Positions 30,531-39,119 of a stretch of 64,000 bases of DNA are shown here, in pieces. Position 1 is the stretch's first letter; every line of letters starts with the position of its first letter. Source of the stretch: Klebsiella indica (GTDB lineage: Bacteria > Pseudomonadota > Gammaproteobacteria > Enterobacterales > Enterobacteriaceae); the NCBI RefSeq assembly GCF_005860775.1, contig NZ_VCHQ01000005.1, forward strand, positions 124,001 to 188,000. The letters run 5' to 3'. The notes below the pieces were generated by a model. That model was not told the DNA's origin and did not search any database. It was given only the letters and a program-made list of their open reading frames with translations. A program made the translations under genes and the position numbers.

Positions 30531-31190
30531 AGTCGGGCTTTCCTCTCGAATTTCCCCCAAATATGCATAGAGGGTATATTTTGAAATATTTAAAAACTCG
30601 CAGATTCTTTCGCCAGATTTCTTGATAAGAAAAACGCCTTTTTCATCAAAAAATTTAATGGCATTAAGTTTATCGTGCCTGGTCATATGTAAAACAGGTA
30701 CGTTAATTAAGCTCATACACTCGCCGATGAGGTAATCCAGTAACTCATTTACATCTTTAACGAATACTTCGCTTACTTCTTCCGAACGTGTCGGTGATAT
30801 GTCCGGGCGGCCTGTCATTTTATTTAACATCTTCTCGGCAAGAACAATGTCACTGATATCCAGATTAATACACAACGCCCCCAGCACCTCTTTGTGGGAA
30901 TTGCGGATGTAAATTGACGTGGAGCGCAGCGTTTTGCCATCTCTTGTCTGGGTAAAATAATTATGTCGATCGCCATTCACATCAGTGCCACGCAGCACCT
31001 CAAGACCGAGGTTACTACTGGGATCTCCCACCTTTCTTCCCGTTACATGGCCATTGATAATAGCAATGATGCTACTTTCCAGCCCTTCAGAGTGATCATG
31101 AAGAACAACCTCGCAATTATCCCCAAACTGGTTAGCAATGCCCTCCATCATGGGAATGAGGAAATCTAAGTTCTCTTTGATGTTTTCCAT
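30516..31190 (-). CDS. YheO/DauR-like PAS-HTH transcriptional regulator
   Basis: 224 residues. An N-terminal PAS-like (YheO-type) domain of about 115 residues (CEVVLHDHSEG...IINGHVTGRKVGDP...RSTSIYIRNS) and a C-terminal HTH (GERICEFLNISKYTLYAYLGEIR, about 190-212). DauR, which controls D-arginine catabolism in Pseudomonas, has this architecture, so a D-amino-acid ligand is attractive. It heads a same-strand group with the D-amino-acid-type PLP enzyme. Its final codons (INPE-stop) fall inside the ERIC-like terminus, so the native C-terminus may have been altered by the insertion. Confidence 0.85.
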   Translation of the reverse strand: MENIKENLDFLIPMMEGIANQFGDNCEVVLHDHSEGLESSIIAIINGHVTGRKVGDPSSNLGLEVLRGTDVNGDRHNYFTQTRDGKTLRSTSIYIRNSHKEVLGALCINLDISDIVLAEKMLNKMTGRPDISPTRSEEVSEVFVKDVNELLDYLIGECMSLINVPVLHMTRHDKLNAIKFFDEKGVFLIKKSGERICEFLNISKYTLYAYLGEIREESPTINPE

Positions 31191-31219
31191 ATCGACCTAA
31201 ATTTAAGTTAGACATTCAA

Positions 31220-31345
31220 ACTTTTTGTTATGTATAACGTTCAGAAATTAAGCAAGCAATCAAAAAGTTGACGTTCAGTGATCAACTTCACTTTTTTATT
31301 CTTACTTTTTGTAAGATTCAGCCTTTTAAACAAACTTTTTGTAAG
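31220..31345. promoter_or_regulatory. Cluster of ACTTTTTGT repeats upstream of the regulator (candidate operators)
   Basis: ACTTTTTGTTA at 31220-31230 overlaps the predicted transcription start. ACTTTTTGTAAG occurs at 31304-31315 and again at 31334-31345, exactly 30 bases apart. An inverted copy CAAAAAGTT is at 31261-31269, just beyond the -35. Four occurrences within 126 bases, helically phased in part, look like binding sites of the adjacent regulator. Confidence 0.5.
31231..31259 (-). promoter_or_regulatory. Sigma-70 promoter of the PAS-HTH regulator
   Basis: On the minus strand TTGCTT (31259-31254) and TATACA (31236-31231) are separated by 17 bases, giving a start near 31224, about 34 bases before the ATG. 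Confidence 0.6.
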
Positions 31346-31492
31346 GTGGCGATTTAAACCGATATGATGGCAAGTAAGGAATGATTTACCGCAGATGATC
31401 TTTTGAAAGCCCTGCCGGCACTCCGGCTCCCCAGCCAAAAGTACGGCTAACGGTGAGCCAGGTCTGCAGAAGCCGGTGATTTTTTCAGATTA

Positions 31493-31640
31493 AGAGCCTG
31501 TCCCACCAGGCGTTATTGGCGCAGACAGTTTGAACACGGCCAGCGCGGAAGAACCGGAGCGTACAAGTAGTGCGTGAGGATTCTGAGCACTGCCCAGGTT
31601 CAAAATGACAAGCAAAATAGCCCTAATGGGATAGGCTCTA
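31493..31640. repeat. 148-bp MITE-like element with terminal inverted repeats
   Basis: Starts AAGAGCCTGTCCCACCAGGC and ends with the inverse of TAGAGCCTATCCCATTAGGG, giving imperfect 20-bp terminal inverted repeats. A second nested pair (AGTTTGAACACGG / CCCAGGTTCAAAATG) suggests a long cruciform. It carries no gene. I believe similar elements occur in other enteric genomes but cannot name the family. It lies downstream of yhiN, in a gap of about 520 bases without genes. Confidence 0.6.
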
Positions 31641-31713
31641 AAGAATGTCACTTCTCCGAAAGGAGTAGCGAGTGCTTTCCCGGAAAGTAAATTCATTACA
31701 GGTATCCAGATCA

Positions 31714-32907
31714 TCAGCAACGCACCAGCGCCTGGGCGCACGCCCACGCTGACGACCACGCCCACTGGAAGTTATAGCCCCCCAGCCAGCCGGTGACATC
31801 CATCACCTCGCCGATAAAGAAAAGGCCTGGTACCTTACGCGCCTCCATGGTGCGCGAAGAGAGTTCATTGGTATCCACGCCGCCGAGGGTCACTTCCGCT
31901 GTGCGATAGCCTTCGGTGCCGTTCGGCTGCACGCGCCATGCGGTCAGCGTATCCACCAGCGTCTGCTGCTCACGGGGATTAAGCTGTTTCAGCGTGACGT
32001 CCGGAAGCTGGCCCAGTTGCTGCAAACACTCGACCAGACGCTTCGGCAACTGCATCGCCAGGGTGTTTTTCAGGCTCTGATTCGGATGCGCCGCGCGCTG
32101 CTCATTGAGGAAATCAGCAAGCGGGCAGTCCGGAAGCAGATTGATGCTGACAAACTCCCCAGGCTGCCAGTAGCTGGAAATTTGCAGCACCGCCGGACCG
32201 GAGAGCCCACGATGAGTGAACAACAGATTTTCGCGAAAGCGCATACCGTTTGCCGCGGTGATGGTTGACGGAACCGATACCCCGGAAAGCACCTGCAACT
32301 GTTCCAGCAGCGGCTTATGCAACGTGAACGGCACCAGCCCGGCGCGGGTCGGCAGCACTTTCAGGCCGAACTGTTCAGCAAGCTGATACCCGAACGGAGA
32401 AGCGCCCAGACCGGGCATGGACAGGCCGCCGGAGGCGACCACCAGACTTTTCGCCGCCACCGTATCACCGTTAAGTTGCAGGGTGTAACCTTCGTCATCC
32501 CGCTCAACACAAAGAATCTCAGTGCGCAGGCGAATTTGCACCCCGCCCTTTTCACACTCCGCCAGCAGGAGGTTAACGATTTGCCCGGCGGAATCATCAC
32601 AAAAAAGCTGGCCTAAGGTCTTCTCATGCCAGGCAATACCGTATTTACCAACCAGGTCGATAAAGTCCCACTGCGTGTAACGTGCCAGCGCGGATTTACA
32701 AAAATGTGGGTTTTGGCTGAGATATGCCGCGGGTTCGATATTGATGTTAGTAAAATTACAGCGGCCACCGCCGGACATCAGAATTTTGCGCCCAGGTTTT
32801 TTACCATTATCGATCAACAGTACGCGGCAGCCCGCCTGCCCTGCCTGCGCTGCACAAAACATTCCCGCCGCTCCGGCGCCGATTACAATGGCATCAAACC
32901 TTTCCAC
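31714..32907 (-). CDS. yhiN: YhiN, FAD/NAD(P)-dependent flavoprotein (HI0933/BaiN family)
   Basis: 397 residues. The FAD motif IVIGAGAAGMFCAAQAG (about 7-23) and the family segment GGGRCNFTN are clear, and the C-terminal GGYNFQWAWSSAWA ends the FAD site. Members are soluble flavin oxidoreductases of uncertain substrate. It is divergent from pitA, exactly as in E. coli. Confidence 0.93.
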   Translation of the reverse strand: MERFDAIVIGAGAAGMFCAAQAGQAGCRVLLIDNGKKPGRKILMSGGGRCNFTNINIEPAAYLSQNPHFCKSALARYTQWDFIDLVGKYGIAWHEKTLGQLFCDDSAGQIVNLLLAECEKGGVQIRLRTEILCVERDDEGYTLQLNGDTVAAKSLVVASGGLSMPGLGASPFGYQLAEQFGLKVLPTRAGLVPFTLHKPLLEQLQVLSGVSVPSTITAANGMRFRENLLFTHRGLSGPAVLQISSYWQPGEFVSINLLPDCPLADFLNEQRAAHPNQSLKNTLAMQLPKRLVECLQQLGQLPDVTLKQLNPREQQTLVDTLTAWRVQPNGTEGYRTAEVTLGGVDTNELSSRTMEARKVPGLFFIGEVMDVTGWLGGYNFQWAWSSAWACAQALVRC

Positions 32908-33135
32908 ACAACATTCCTCATATCCCGATTGTCGGGAATTGTAAATTTTTCACTCTGGTCGCACCAGAATGAAAAAAACACTTTTATGTACCTTGTTGAA
33001 AGATATAGGAATACTCCCAACGGGCTACAATTAAAACAGAAAGAAAATCAAAAAAGTCTACATTTCACTTTGCCCGCACAGCCAAAGTCACTGATAATGC
33101 GCCGCGTTCATGTCCTCAAAATGGCGTAACGTCCT

Positions 33136-34629
33136 ATGCTACATTTATTCGCCGGTCTGGATTTACATACCGGGATACTATTATTGCTTGCTCTGGCTTT
33201 CGTGCTTTTTTACGAAGCGATTAATGGGTTTCATGATACCGCAAACGCAGTTGCAACGGTGATTTACACGCGTGCAATACGGTCTCAGCTTGCGGTAGCA
33301 ATGGCAGCCCTGTTTAACTTCTTCGGCGTTCTGCTGGGCGGTCTTAGCGTAGCCTATGCCATTGTGCATATGCTGCCGACCGACTTACTGCTTAATATGG
33401 GTTCAGCTCATGGCCTCGCCATGGTTTTCTCCATGTTGCTCGCAGCAATCATCTGGAACCTCGGAACCTGGTACTTCGGCCTCCCGGCCTCCAGCTCGCA
33501 CACGCTGATCGGCGCGATCATCGGCATTGGTTTAACCAATGCGCTAATGACCGGCACCTCAGTCGTCGATGCGCTGAACATCCCGAAAGTCATCGGTATT
33601 TTTGGTTCGCTTATTATCTCGCCAATCGTTGGCCTGGTGATCGCGGGCGGGCTGATTTTCCTTCTGCGTCGTTACTGGAGCGGGACGAAAAAGCGTGCCC
33701 GTATTCACCTGACGCCTGCCGAACGAGAAAAGAAAGACGGTAAGAAAAAACCCCCGTTCTGGACACGTATTGCGCTGATTCTGTCCGCCATTGGCGTGGC
33801 ATTCTCGCACGGCGCCAACGATGGTCAGAAAGGCATTGGTCTGGTAATGCTGGTGCTCATCGGCGTTGCGCCAGCGGGCTTCGTGGTCAATATGAACGCG
33901 TCCGGTTACGAAATCACCCGTACTCGCGATGCAGTCAACAACGTGGAAAACTTCTTCCAGCAGCGCGCTGATCTGTTGCAAATTGCAACCGGCGCGGAGC
34001 AGCTCATCCCGCCACCGGAAGCAACTGCCGCAAACGGCGAGTTCCACTGCCACCCGGCGAACACCATTAACGCACTTGACCGCGTGAAGACAATGCTGAC
34101 CGGCATCGAAAGCTACGATGCGCTCACCGTGGAACAGCGCAGCCATCTGCGTCGTATTATGCTCTGCATCGCCGATACCACGGATAAAGTGGCGAAGCTG
34201 CCGGAAGTGAGCGCCGATGATAAACGTCTGCTGAAGAAACTGAAAACCGATATGTTGAGTACCATTGAGTACGCGCCTATCTGGATTATTATGGCAGTGG
34301 CTCTGGCACTCGGTATCGGCACCATGATCGGCTGGCGTCGCGTGGCCACCACCATCGGCGAAAAAATTGGTAAAAAAGGGATGACTTATGCACAGGGTAT
34401 GTCAGCCCAGATGACCGCCGCCGTCTCAATCGGTCTGGCGAGCTACACCGGGATGCCTGTTTCTACCACCCACGTCCTCTCCTCCTCGGTGGCAGGAACA
34501 ATGCTTGTTGATGGCGGCGGGCTGCAGAAGAAAACCGTCACCAGTATTCTGATGGCATGGGTACTGACCTTGCCCGCAGCGATTCTGCTGTCAAGCGCGC
34601 TGTACTGGCTTGCGCTGCAGATTATCTAA
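33136..34629 (+). CDS. pitA: PitA, low-affinity inorganic phosphate transporter
   Basis: 497 residues (E. coli 499). The two PiT signature regions are seen: [18 protein letters not shown] near 27-44 and [13 protein letters not shown] near 225. It has about ten membrane helices with a large cytoplasmic loop in the middle. It co-transports metal-phosphate (MgHPO4, also Zn/arsenate) with protons across the inner membrane. Confidence 0.95.
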   Translation: MLHLFAGLDLHTGILLLLALAFVLFYEAINGFHDTANAVATVIYTRAIRSQLAVAMAALFNFFGVLLGGLSVAYAIVHMLPTDLLLNMGSAHGLAMVFSMLLAAIIWNLGTWYFGLPASSSHTLIGAIIGIGLTNALMTGTSVVDALNIPKVIGIFGSLIISPIVGLVIAGGLIFLLRRYWSGTKKRARIHLTPAEREKKDGKKKPPFWTRIALILSAIGVAFSHGANDGQKGIGLVMLVLIGVAPAGFVVNMNASGYEITRTRDAVNNVENFFQQRADLLQIATGAEQLIPPPEATAANGEFHCHPANTINALDRVKTMLTGIESYDALTVEQRSHLRRIMLCIADTTDKVAKLPEVSADDKRLLKKLKTDMLSTIEYAPIWIIMAVALALGIGTMIGWRRVATTIGEKIGKKGMTYAQGMSAQMTAAVSIGLASYTGMPVSTTHVLSSSVAGTMLVDGGGLQKKTVTSILMAWVLTLPAAILLSSALYWLALQII

Positions 34630-34649
34630 ACGCATACGCCATATACAGA

Positions 34650-34760
34650 CCTGATATATTTCAGGTTGCAGAAAGGCCACGCGTCCTCAGGAGCACGAAT
34701 ATCGGTGTGACTGGGGACGCGTCTTTTCGGGGTCAGCGCAAGTGTGTTCAACGCAGTTAA
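34650..34760. repeat. Degenerate ERIC-like remnant after pitA
   Basis: ACGCGTCCTCAGGAGCACGA ... GTGTGACTGGGGACGCGT (34680-34723) keeps the ERIC core words CAGGAGC and TGACTGGG with an 8-bp flanking inverted repeat (ACGCGTCC/GGACGCGT), but the ERIC termini are lost. It may also stop pitA transcription. Confidence 0.45.
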
Positions 34761-34892
34761 TTGTTTTGCCTGCCACGCGCGTGATGCGGCTATCGTCTGT
34801 TTTTTATGCCCCTCAACACGCGAATCGCCACAAATTCATCGCTGGTGTTATACGCATCATGAAGCCGGGATCAATTTTTTGCTTTAACCAGA

Positions 34893-35228
34893 CTAGTGCC
34901 AGATAAGCAGGGCAATCATACTCACCAGGACCAGGCCACATAACGCGCTGGTAAGAATAAATTGCCGCCGAACCCGCTCGCAGCGACGGATAAACTCATC
35001 ATCATGGTGATCGCGGTAGCGCTGGGCGTAGATATACCATACCAGACGCATCTGTTTGCTGGGTTGCCCATGCGATGTGAAAAAACCACCGCCATCAACA
35101 TATTGATAGAGCAAAGGGTCACAACCACGTAGCACAATCAATAATGCACGCAGTGACGAGAAGTAGCGTGCCATATTCACCACACAAACAATACACAGGG
35201 CCCAAAACAGCGCAATAGTGCTGATCAT
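34893..35228 (-). CDS. uspB: UspB, universal stress protein B
   Basis: 111 residues, same length as E. coli, nearly identical in the central part ([12 protein letters not shown]...[24 protein letters not shown]). It has a helix at each end ([18 protein letters not shown] and [22 protein letters not shown]), so it is an inner-membrane protein. It is sigma-S dependent in E. coli and linked to ethanol tolerance. It is divergent from uspA. Confidence 0.95.
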   Translation of the reverse strand: MISTIALFWALCIVCVVNMARYFSSLRALLIVLRGCDPLLYQYVDGGGFFTSHGQPSKQMRLVWYIYAQRYRDHHDDEFIRRCERVRRQFILTSALCGLVLVSMIALLIWH

Positions 35229-35606
35229 ACTTCCTCCCCGGCGACCTGTCCTCAGAGGCTTCCTCCGGGACTACCGCTCCCCAATATCAAACCGACTGTA
35301 GTGTTAAAGAGTGCGATTCCGATCACTTTTATTTATCCGACCGGCTCATTAAATAGTGTAGGAGATCAGTTAATTTTTTTACCACATCGTTAACCATTAT
35401 CAATGCATAAGTCAGATATATTTGTTTAACTGTTTGTTGAACAAGGTGGATTGACGGATCGCAAGGGGCACTATAAGGTAGAAATATCTTCTACAATTAA
35501 GTCTTTAAGGACTCCCCCGCGCGTGTAGCACGCAGGACGCGGGCGAAACGGCAGCACAGGCTGTCAGGTCCAATGGTCATCGACAACTTATGGAAGGAGT
35601 AACACT
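35229..35606. promoter_or_regulatory. uspB-uspA divergent control region
   Basis: 378 non-coding bases. TTGACG near 35452 followed by ACTATAAG about 15 bases later is the best uspA promoter candidate. A GC-rich discriminator-like stretch (CTCCCCCGCGCGTG) and a hairpin (GCGTGTAGCACGC region) follow in the leader before the strong SD GGAAGGAG. No gene is supported here. Confidence 0.5.
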
Positions 35607-36044
35607 ATGGCTTATAAACATATCCTTATTGCAGTAGACCTGTCCCCGGAAAGCAAAGTTCTGGTCGAAAAAGCCGTTTCTATGGCTCGTCCTTATAATG
35701 CAAAAATTTCCCTGATCCACGTGGATGTAAATTACTCCGATCTCTACACCGGGCTTATTGATGTCAATCTGGGCGACATGCAGAAACGCATTTCCGAAGA
35801 GACTCACCACGCATTAAACGAACTCTCTACAAACGCCGGCTATCCGATCACTGAAACCCTGAGTGGTAGCGGCGATCTTGGTCAGGTTCTCGTTGATGCG
35901 ATTAAAAAATATGATATGGATCTGGTGGTTTGCGGTCATCATCAGGATTTCTGGAGCAAGCTGATGTCTTCTGCTCGTCAGCTCATCAATACCGTTCACG
36001 TCGATATGCTCATTGTTCCACTGCGTGACGAAGAAGAGGAATAA
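35607..36044 (+). CDS. uspA: UspA, universal stress protein A
   Basis: 145 residues. [17 protein letters not shown] at the N-terminus and the alpha/beta UspA fold; E. coli UspA does not bind ATP and this copy likewise lacks the G-2x-G-9x-G(S/T) motif. It is a cytoplasmic dimer induced by growth arrest. A strong SD (GGAAGGAG) and a following terminator fit a monocistronic unit. In E. coli dtpB lies next; here it is absent. Confidence 0.95.
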   Translation: MAYKHILIAVDLSPESKVLVEKAVSMARPYNAKISLIHVDVNYSDLYTGLIDVNLGDMQKRISEETHHALNELSTNAGYPITETLSGSGDLGQVLVDAIKKYDMDLVVCGHHQDFWSKLMSSARQLINTVHVDMLIVPLRDEEEE

Positions 36045-36077
36045 ACAGAGGGTTACTTAACTTCACTGATGACCAAC

Positions 36078-36098
36078 GCCCGCTTATGCGGGCATTTT
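36078..36098 (+). terminator. Intrinsic terminator of uspA
   Basis: GCCCGC-TTAT-GCGGGC followed by ATTTTG, 34 bases after the uspA stop. It lies between uspA and the convergent rsmJ. Confidence 0.8.
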
Positions 36099-36127
36099 GC
36101 AGCCAAAAATCATCGGATAAATAATCC

Positions 36128-36880
36128 CTATTCCATTGTGCCGGCATAAATATCGAACCGGTGACCTTTGGTTACCACTGCGTTTGGCGTCGCGACATCC
36201 GCCAGCGGCGGCGCGTAATCCGGGCGTTTGACCACCACGCGTTTGGTCGCCAACAGACGCGCCGGTTGCAACAGACCATCAGCATCCAAATCCGCTCCCA
36301 CCAGCGACTGAAACACCCGCATCTCTTTCTTCACCAGCGCGCTTTTCTGCTTATGGGGAAACATCGGATCAAGATAAACCACCTGCGGACGCGGCGTGAT
36401 ATCGGTCAGCGCCGTCAGACTGGAGGCGTGGATCAGTTGCAAACGCGCCTGCAACCACGAACCAATTTCCGCATCCGCATAGCCGCGCGCCAGGCCGTCG
36501 TCGAGCAGCGCTGCAACGACCGGATTACGCTCCAGCATCCGCACGCGACAGCCGACGGAAGCCAGCACAAAAGCATCGCGCCCCAGCCCCGCCGTGGCGT
36601 CGACCACATCCGGCAGGTAGTCGCCCTTAATTCCGACCGCTTTCGCCACCGCCTCGCCGCGACCGCCGCCGAACCTGCGTCGATGAGCCATCGCCCCGCC
36701 GACAAAATCAACGAAAATGCCGCCCAGCTTCGGCTCGTCACGCTTACGCAGTTCCAGATGCGCTGGCGTCATCACCAGCGCCATCGGATTATCATCATCC
36801 TGCTCCAGCCCCCAGCGAGTGGCAAGAACAGATAAGGCGCCGTCTCCGGCGCCCGTTTCATCAATTAAGCAGATCTTCAC
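36128..36880 (-). CDS. rsmJ: RsmJ, 16S rRNA m2G1516 methyltransferase
   Basis: 250 residues. SAM-binding segment [30 protein letters not shown] and the catalytic-type [10 protein letters not shown]. It methylates G1516 in 16S rRNA. Its start is only a few bases after the prlC stop (36885), so it is co-transcribed with prlC as in E. coli. Confidence 0.94.
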   Translation of the reverse strand: MKICLIDETGAGDGALSVLATRWGLEQDDDNPMALVMTPAHLELRKRDEPKLGGIFVDFVGGAMAHRRRFGGGRGEAVAKAVGIKGDYLPDVVDATAGLGRDAFVLASVGCRVRMLERNPVVAALLDDGLARGYADAEIGSWLQARLQLIHASSLTALTDITPRPQVVYLDPMFPHKQKSALVKKEMRVFQSLVGADLDADGLLQPARLLATKRVVVKRPDYAPPLADVATPNAVVTKGHRFDIYAGTME

Positions 36881-36884
36881 TCAA

Positions 36885-38927
36885 TCAGCCTTTGATCCCA
36901 TAATGCGCCAGCATCGCATCCAGTTGCGGCTCACGGCCACGGAAGCGTTTAAACAGCACCATCGGCTCTTCGGAACCACCGCGGCTGAGGATGTTGTCGA
37001 GGAACGACTGTCCGGTTTCGCGATTGAAAATACCCTCTTCTTCGAAGCGCGAGAAGGCATCCGCCGCCAGCACGTCGGCCCACAAATAGCTGTAGTAACC
37101 CGCCGCATAACCACCCGCAAAGATATGGCTGAAGGCATGGGGGAAACGGCCCCACGACGGCCCGGGAATCAACGCGACCTGCTGCTTAATTTCCGCCAGC
37201 GTCTCCAGAATCTTCGCGCCCTGTTCCGGGATAAATTCCGCATGCAGACGGAAATCGAACAGCCCAAACTCAAGCTGACGGAGGATAAACATCGCCGCCT
37301 GGTAGTTTTTCGCCGCCAGCATTTTATTCAGCAGTTCCTGCGGCAGCGGTTCGCCGGTTTCATAATGACCGGAGATAAACGCCAGCGCCTCCGGCTCCCA
37401 GCACCAGTTTTCCATAAACTGGCTCGGCAACTCGACCGCATCCCACGGCACCCCGCTGATGCCGGAAACCCCGGCGGTGTCGATACGGGTCAGCATATGG
37501 TGCAGACCGTGGCCGAACTCGTGGAACAGGGTGATCACTTCATCGTGAGTAAACAGCGCCGGTTTACCGTTGACCGGGCGATTAAAGTTACAGGTCAGAT
37601 ACGCCACCGGCTTTTGCAGCGAACCGTCCAGCTTGCGCATCTGGCCGACGCAGTCATCCATCCATGCCCCGCCGCGTTTGTGTTCGCGCGCATAGAGGTC
37701 AAGGTAGAAGCTACCGCGCAGCGCATTGTGTTCATCGTACAGTTCGAAGAAGCGGACTTCCGGATGCCAGACGTCGACATCGGTACGCTCTTTCGCGGTA
37801 ATACCATAAATGCGCTTAACCACTTCGAACAGGCCATTAACGGCTTTGTTTTCCGGGAAATACGGGCGCAGTTGTTCATCGCTGATGCTGTAAAGATGCT
37901 GCTTCTGCTTTTCACTGTAGTAAGCAATATCCCACGGCTGCAGGTCATCAACGCCAAATTCCGCTTTCGCGAATGCACGCAGTTGCGCCAGCTCTTTCTC
38001 GCCCTGCGGACGGGCGCGTTTGGCCAGATCGGTCAGGAAGTCGAGCACCTGCTGCGGATTTTCCGCCATTTTGGTGGCCAGCGACTTATAGGCATAACTG
38101 TCGAAACCCAGCAGTTGCGCCAGTTCGTGGCGCAGGGCAAGAATTTCCGCCATCACCGGACTGTTATCCCATTTCCCGGCATTCGGTCCCTGGTCAGAGG
38201 CGCGGGTTGAATAGGCGCGATAAAGCTCTTCACGCAGCGCCTGGTTATCACAGTAGGTCATCACCGGCAAATAGCTCGGGATATCCAGCGTCAGCAGATA
38301 GCCTTCCTGTCCTTTCGCTTCAGCCTGCGCTTTCGCAGCGGCCAGCGCACTTTCCGGCAGCCCGGCGAGTTCCGCTTCATCGGTCACCAGCTTCGTCCAG
38401 CCCATGGTCGCGTCAAGCACATTGTTGCTGTACTGGTTACCCAGCTCAGACAGGCGCGCGGCGATTTCACCGTAGCGTTTCTGCTGCTCTTTCGCCAGGC
38501 CAATACCGGAAAGTTCAAAATCACGCAGCGCGTTATCAACCGCTTTTTTCTGCGCGGTATTCAGCGTGACGTAGTGATCGCCGTCACGGAGATCACGGTA
38601 GGCTTTGTACAGCCCTTCATGTTGCCCAACCCAGGTGCTGTACTCGGAGAGCAGCGGCAGGGTTTGCTCGTAGGCTTCACGCAATTCCGGACTGTTTTTC
38701 ACCGAATTCAGGTGGCTGACCGGAGAAAAAATACGCCCCAGCACATCGTCTACTTCCGCCAGCGGCTGGCAAAGATTTTCCCAGGTGTACGGCGCACCTT
38801 GCGCCACCGCGCGCTCTACCACAGCCCGGCAATCATCCAGCGCTTTGGTGACCGCAGGGACCACGTGCTCAGGTTTGATCGCAGAAAATGGCGGCAATAA
38901 AAAAGGCGTCAGTAATGGATTGGTCAT
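36885..38927 (-). CDS. prlC: PrlC, oligopeptidase A (M3 metallopeptidase)
   Basis: 680 residues. The zinc motif HEFGHGLHH near residue 470 (HExGH) and the downstream Glu ligand are present. It degrades signal peptides and other oligopeptides in the cytoplasm. The protein is full length. Upstream (38928 on) the E. coli neighbour rlmJ has been replaced by gntT, so the original divergent prlC-rlmJ intergenic region is broken here. Confidence 0.95.
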   Translation of the reverse strand: MTNPLLTPFLLPPFSAIKPEHVVPAVTKALDDCRAVVERAVAQGAPYTWENLCQPLAEVDDVLGRIFSPVSHLNSVKNSPELREAYEQTLPLLSEYSTWVGQHEGLYKAYRDLRDGDHYVTLNTAQKKAVDNALRDFELSGIGLAKEQQKRYGEIAARLSELGNQYSNNVLDATMGWTKLVTDEAELAGLPESALAAAKAQAEAKGQEGYLLTLDIPSYLPVMTYCDNQALREELYRAYSTRASDQGPNAGKWDNSPVMAEILALRHELAQLLGFDSYAYKSLATKMAENPQQVLDFLTDLAKRARPQGEKELAQLRAFAKAEFGVDDLQPWDIAYYSEKQKQHLYSISDEQLRPYFPENKAVNGLFEVVKRIYGITAKERTDVDVWHPEVRFFELYDEHNALRGSFYLDLYAREHKRGGAWMDDCVGQMRKLDGSLQKPVAYLTCNFNRPVNGKPALFTHDEVITLFHEFGHGLHHMLTRIDTAGVSGISGVPWDAVELPSQFMENWCWEPEALAFISGHYETGEPLPQELLNKMLAAKNYQAAMFILRQLEFGLFDFRLHAEFIPEQGAKILETLAEIKQQVALIPGPSWGRFPHAFSHIFAGGYAAGYYSYLWADVLAADAFSRFEEEGIFNRETGQSFLDNILSRGGSEEPMVLFKRFRGREPQLDAMLAHYGIKG

Positions 38928-39072
38928 ATTGCGCAGTCCTGTTGAAATAGGTAAATGAAACGCACATCCGGCGCTGTAGCATGAGATCTAGAATGGGGGA
39001 TCGTTGGGTGAATTTCAATGTCGGGCACCGCCCGGAACGGGGTATTACTGCGATAAGTTTTCGCTCTGGGCT

Positions 39073-39103
39073 AAAAAGCCGGGACAGCCTCGCTGCGCCC
39101 GGC
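39073..39103 (-). terminator. Intrinsic terminator of gntT
   Basis: On the minus strand GCCGGG ... CCCGGC followed by TTTTTAG, about 17 bases after the gntT stop. Confidence 0.7.
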
Positions 39104-39119
39104 CTGTTTTATCCTCTGC

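Noticed and set aside
31490-31765. 91-codon minus-strand frame overlapping the yhiN end
   Set aside because: It is read through the MITE-like repeat and yhiN in another frame, with no family match.
36717-38210. 497-codon open frame on the plus strand over rsmJ/prlC
   Set aside because: It is antisense to two full-length conserved genes, has no family features, and long antisense frames are expected in GC-rich enteric coding DNA.
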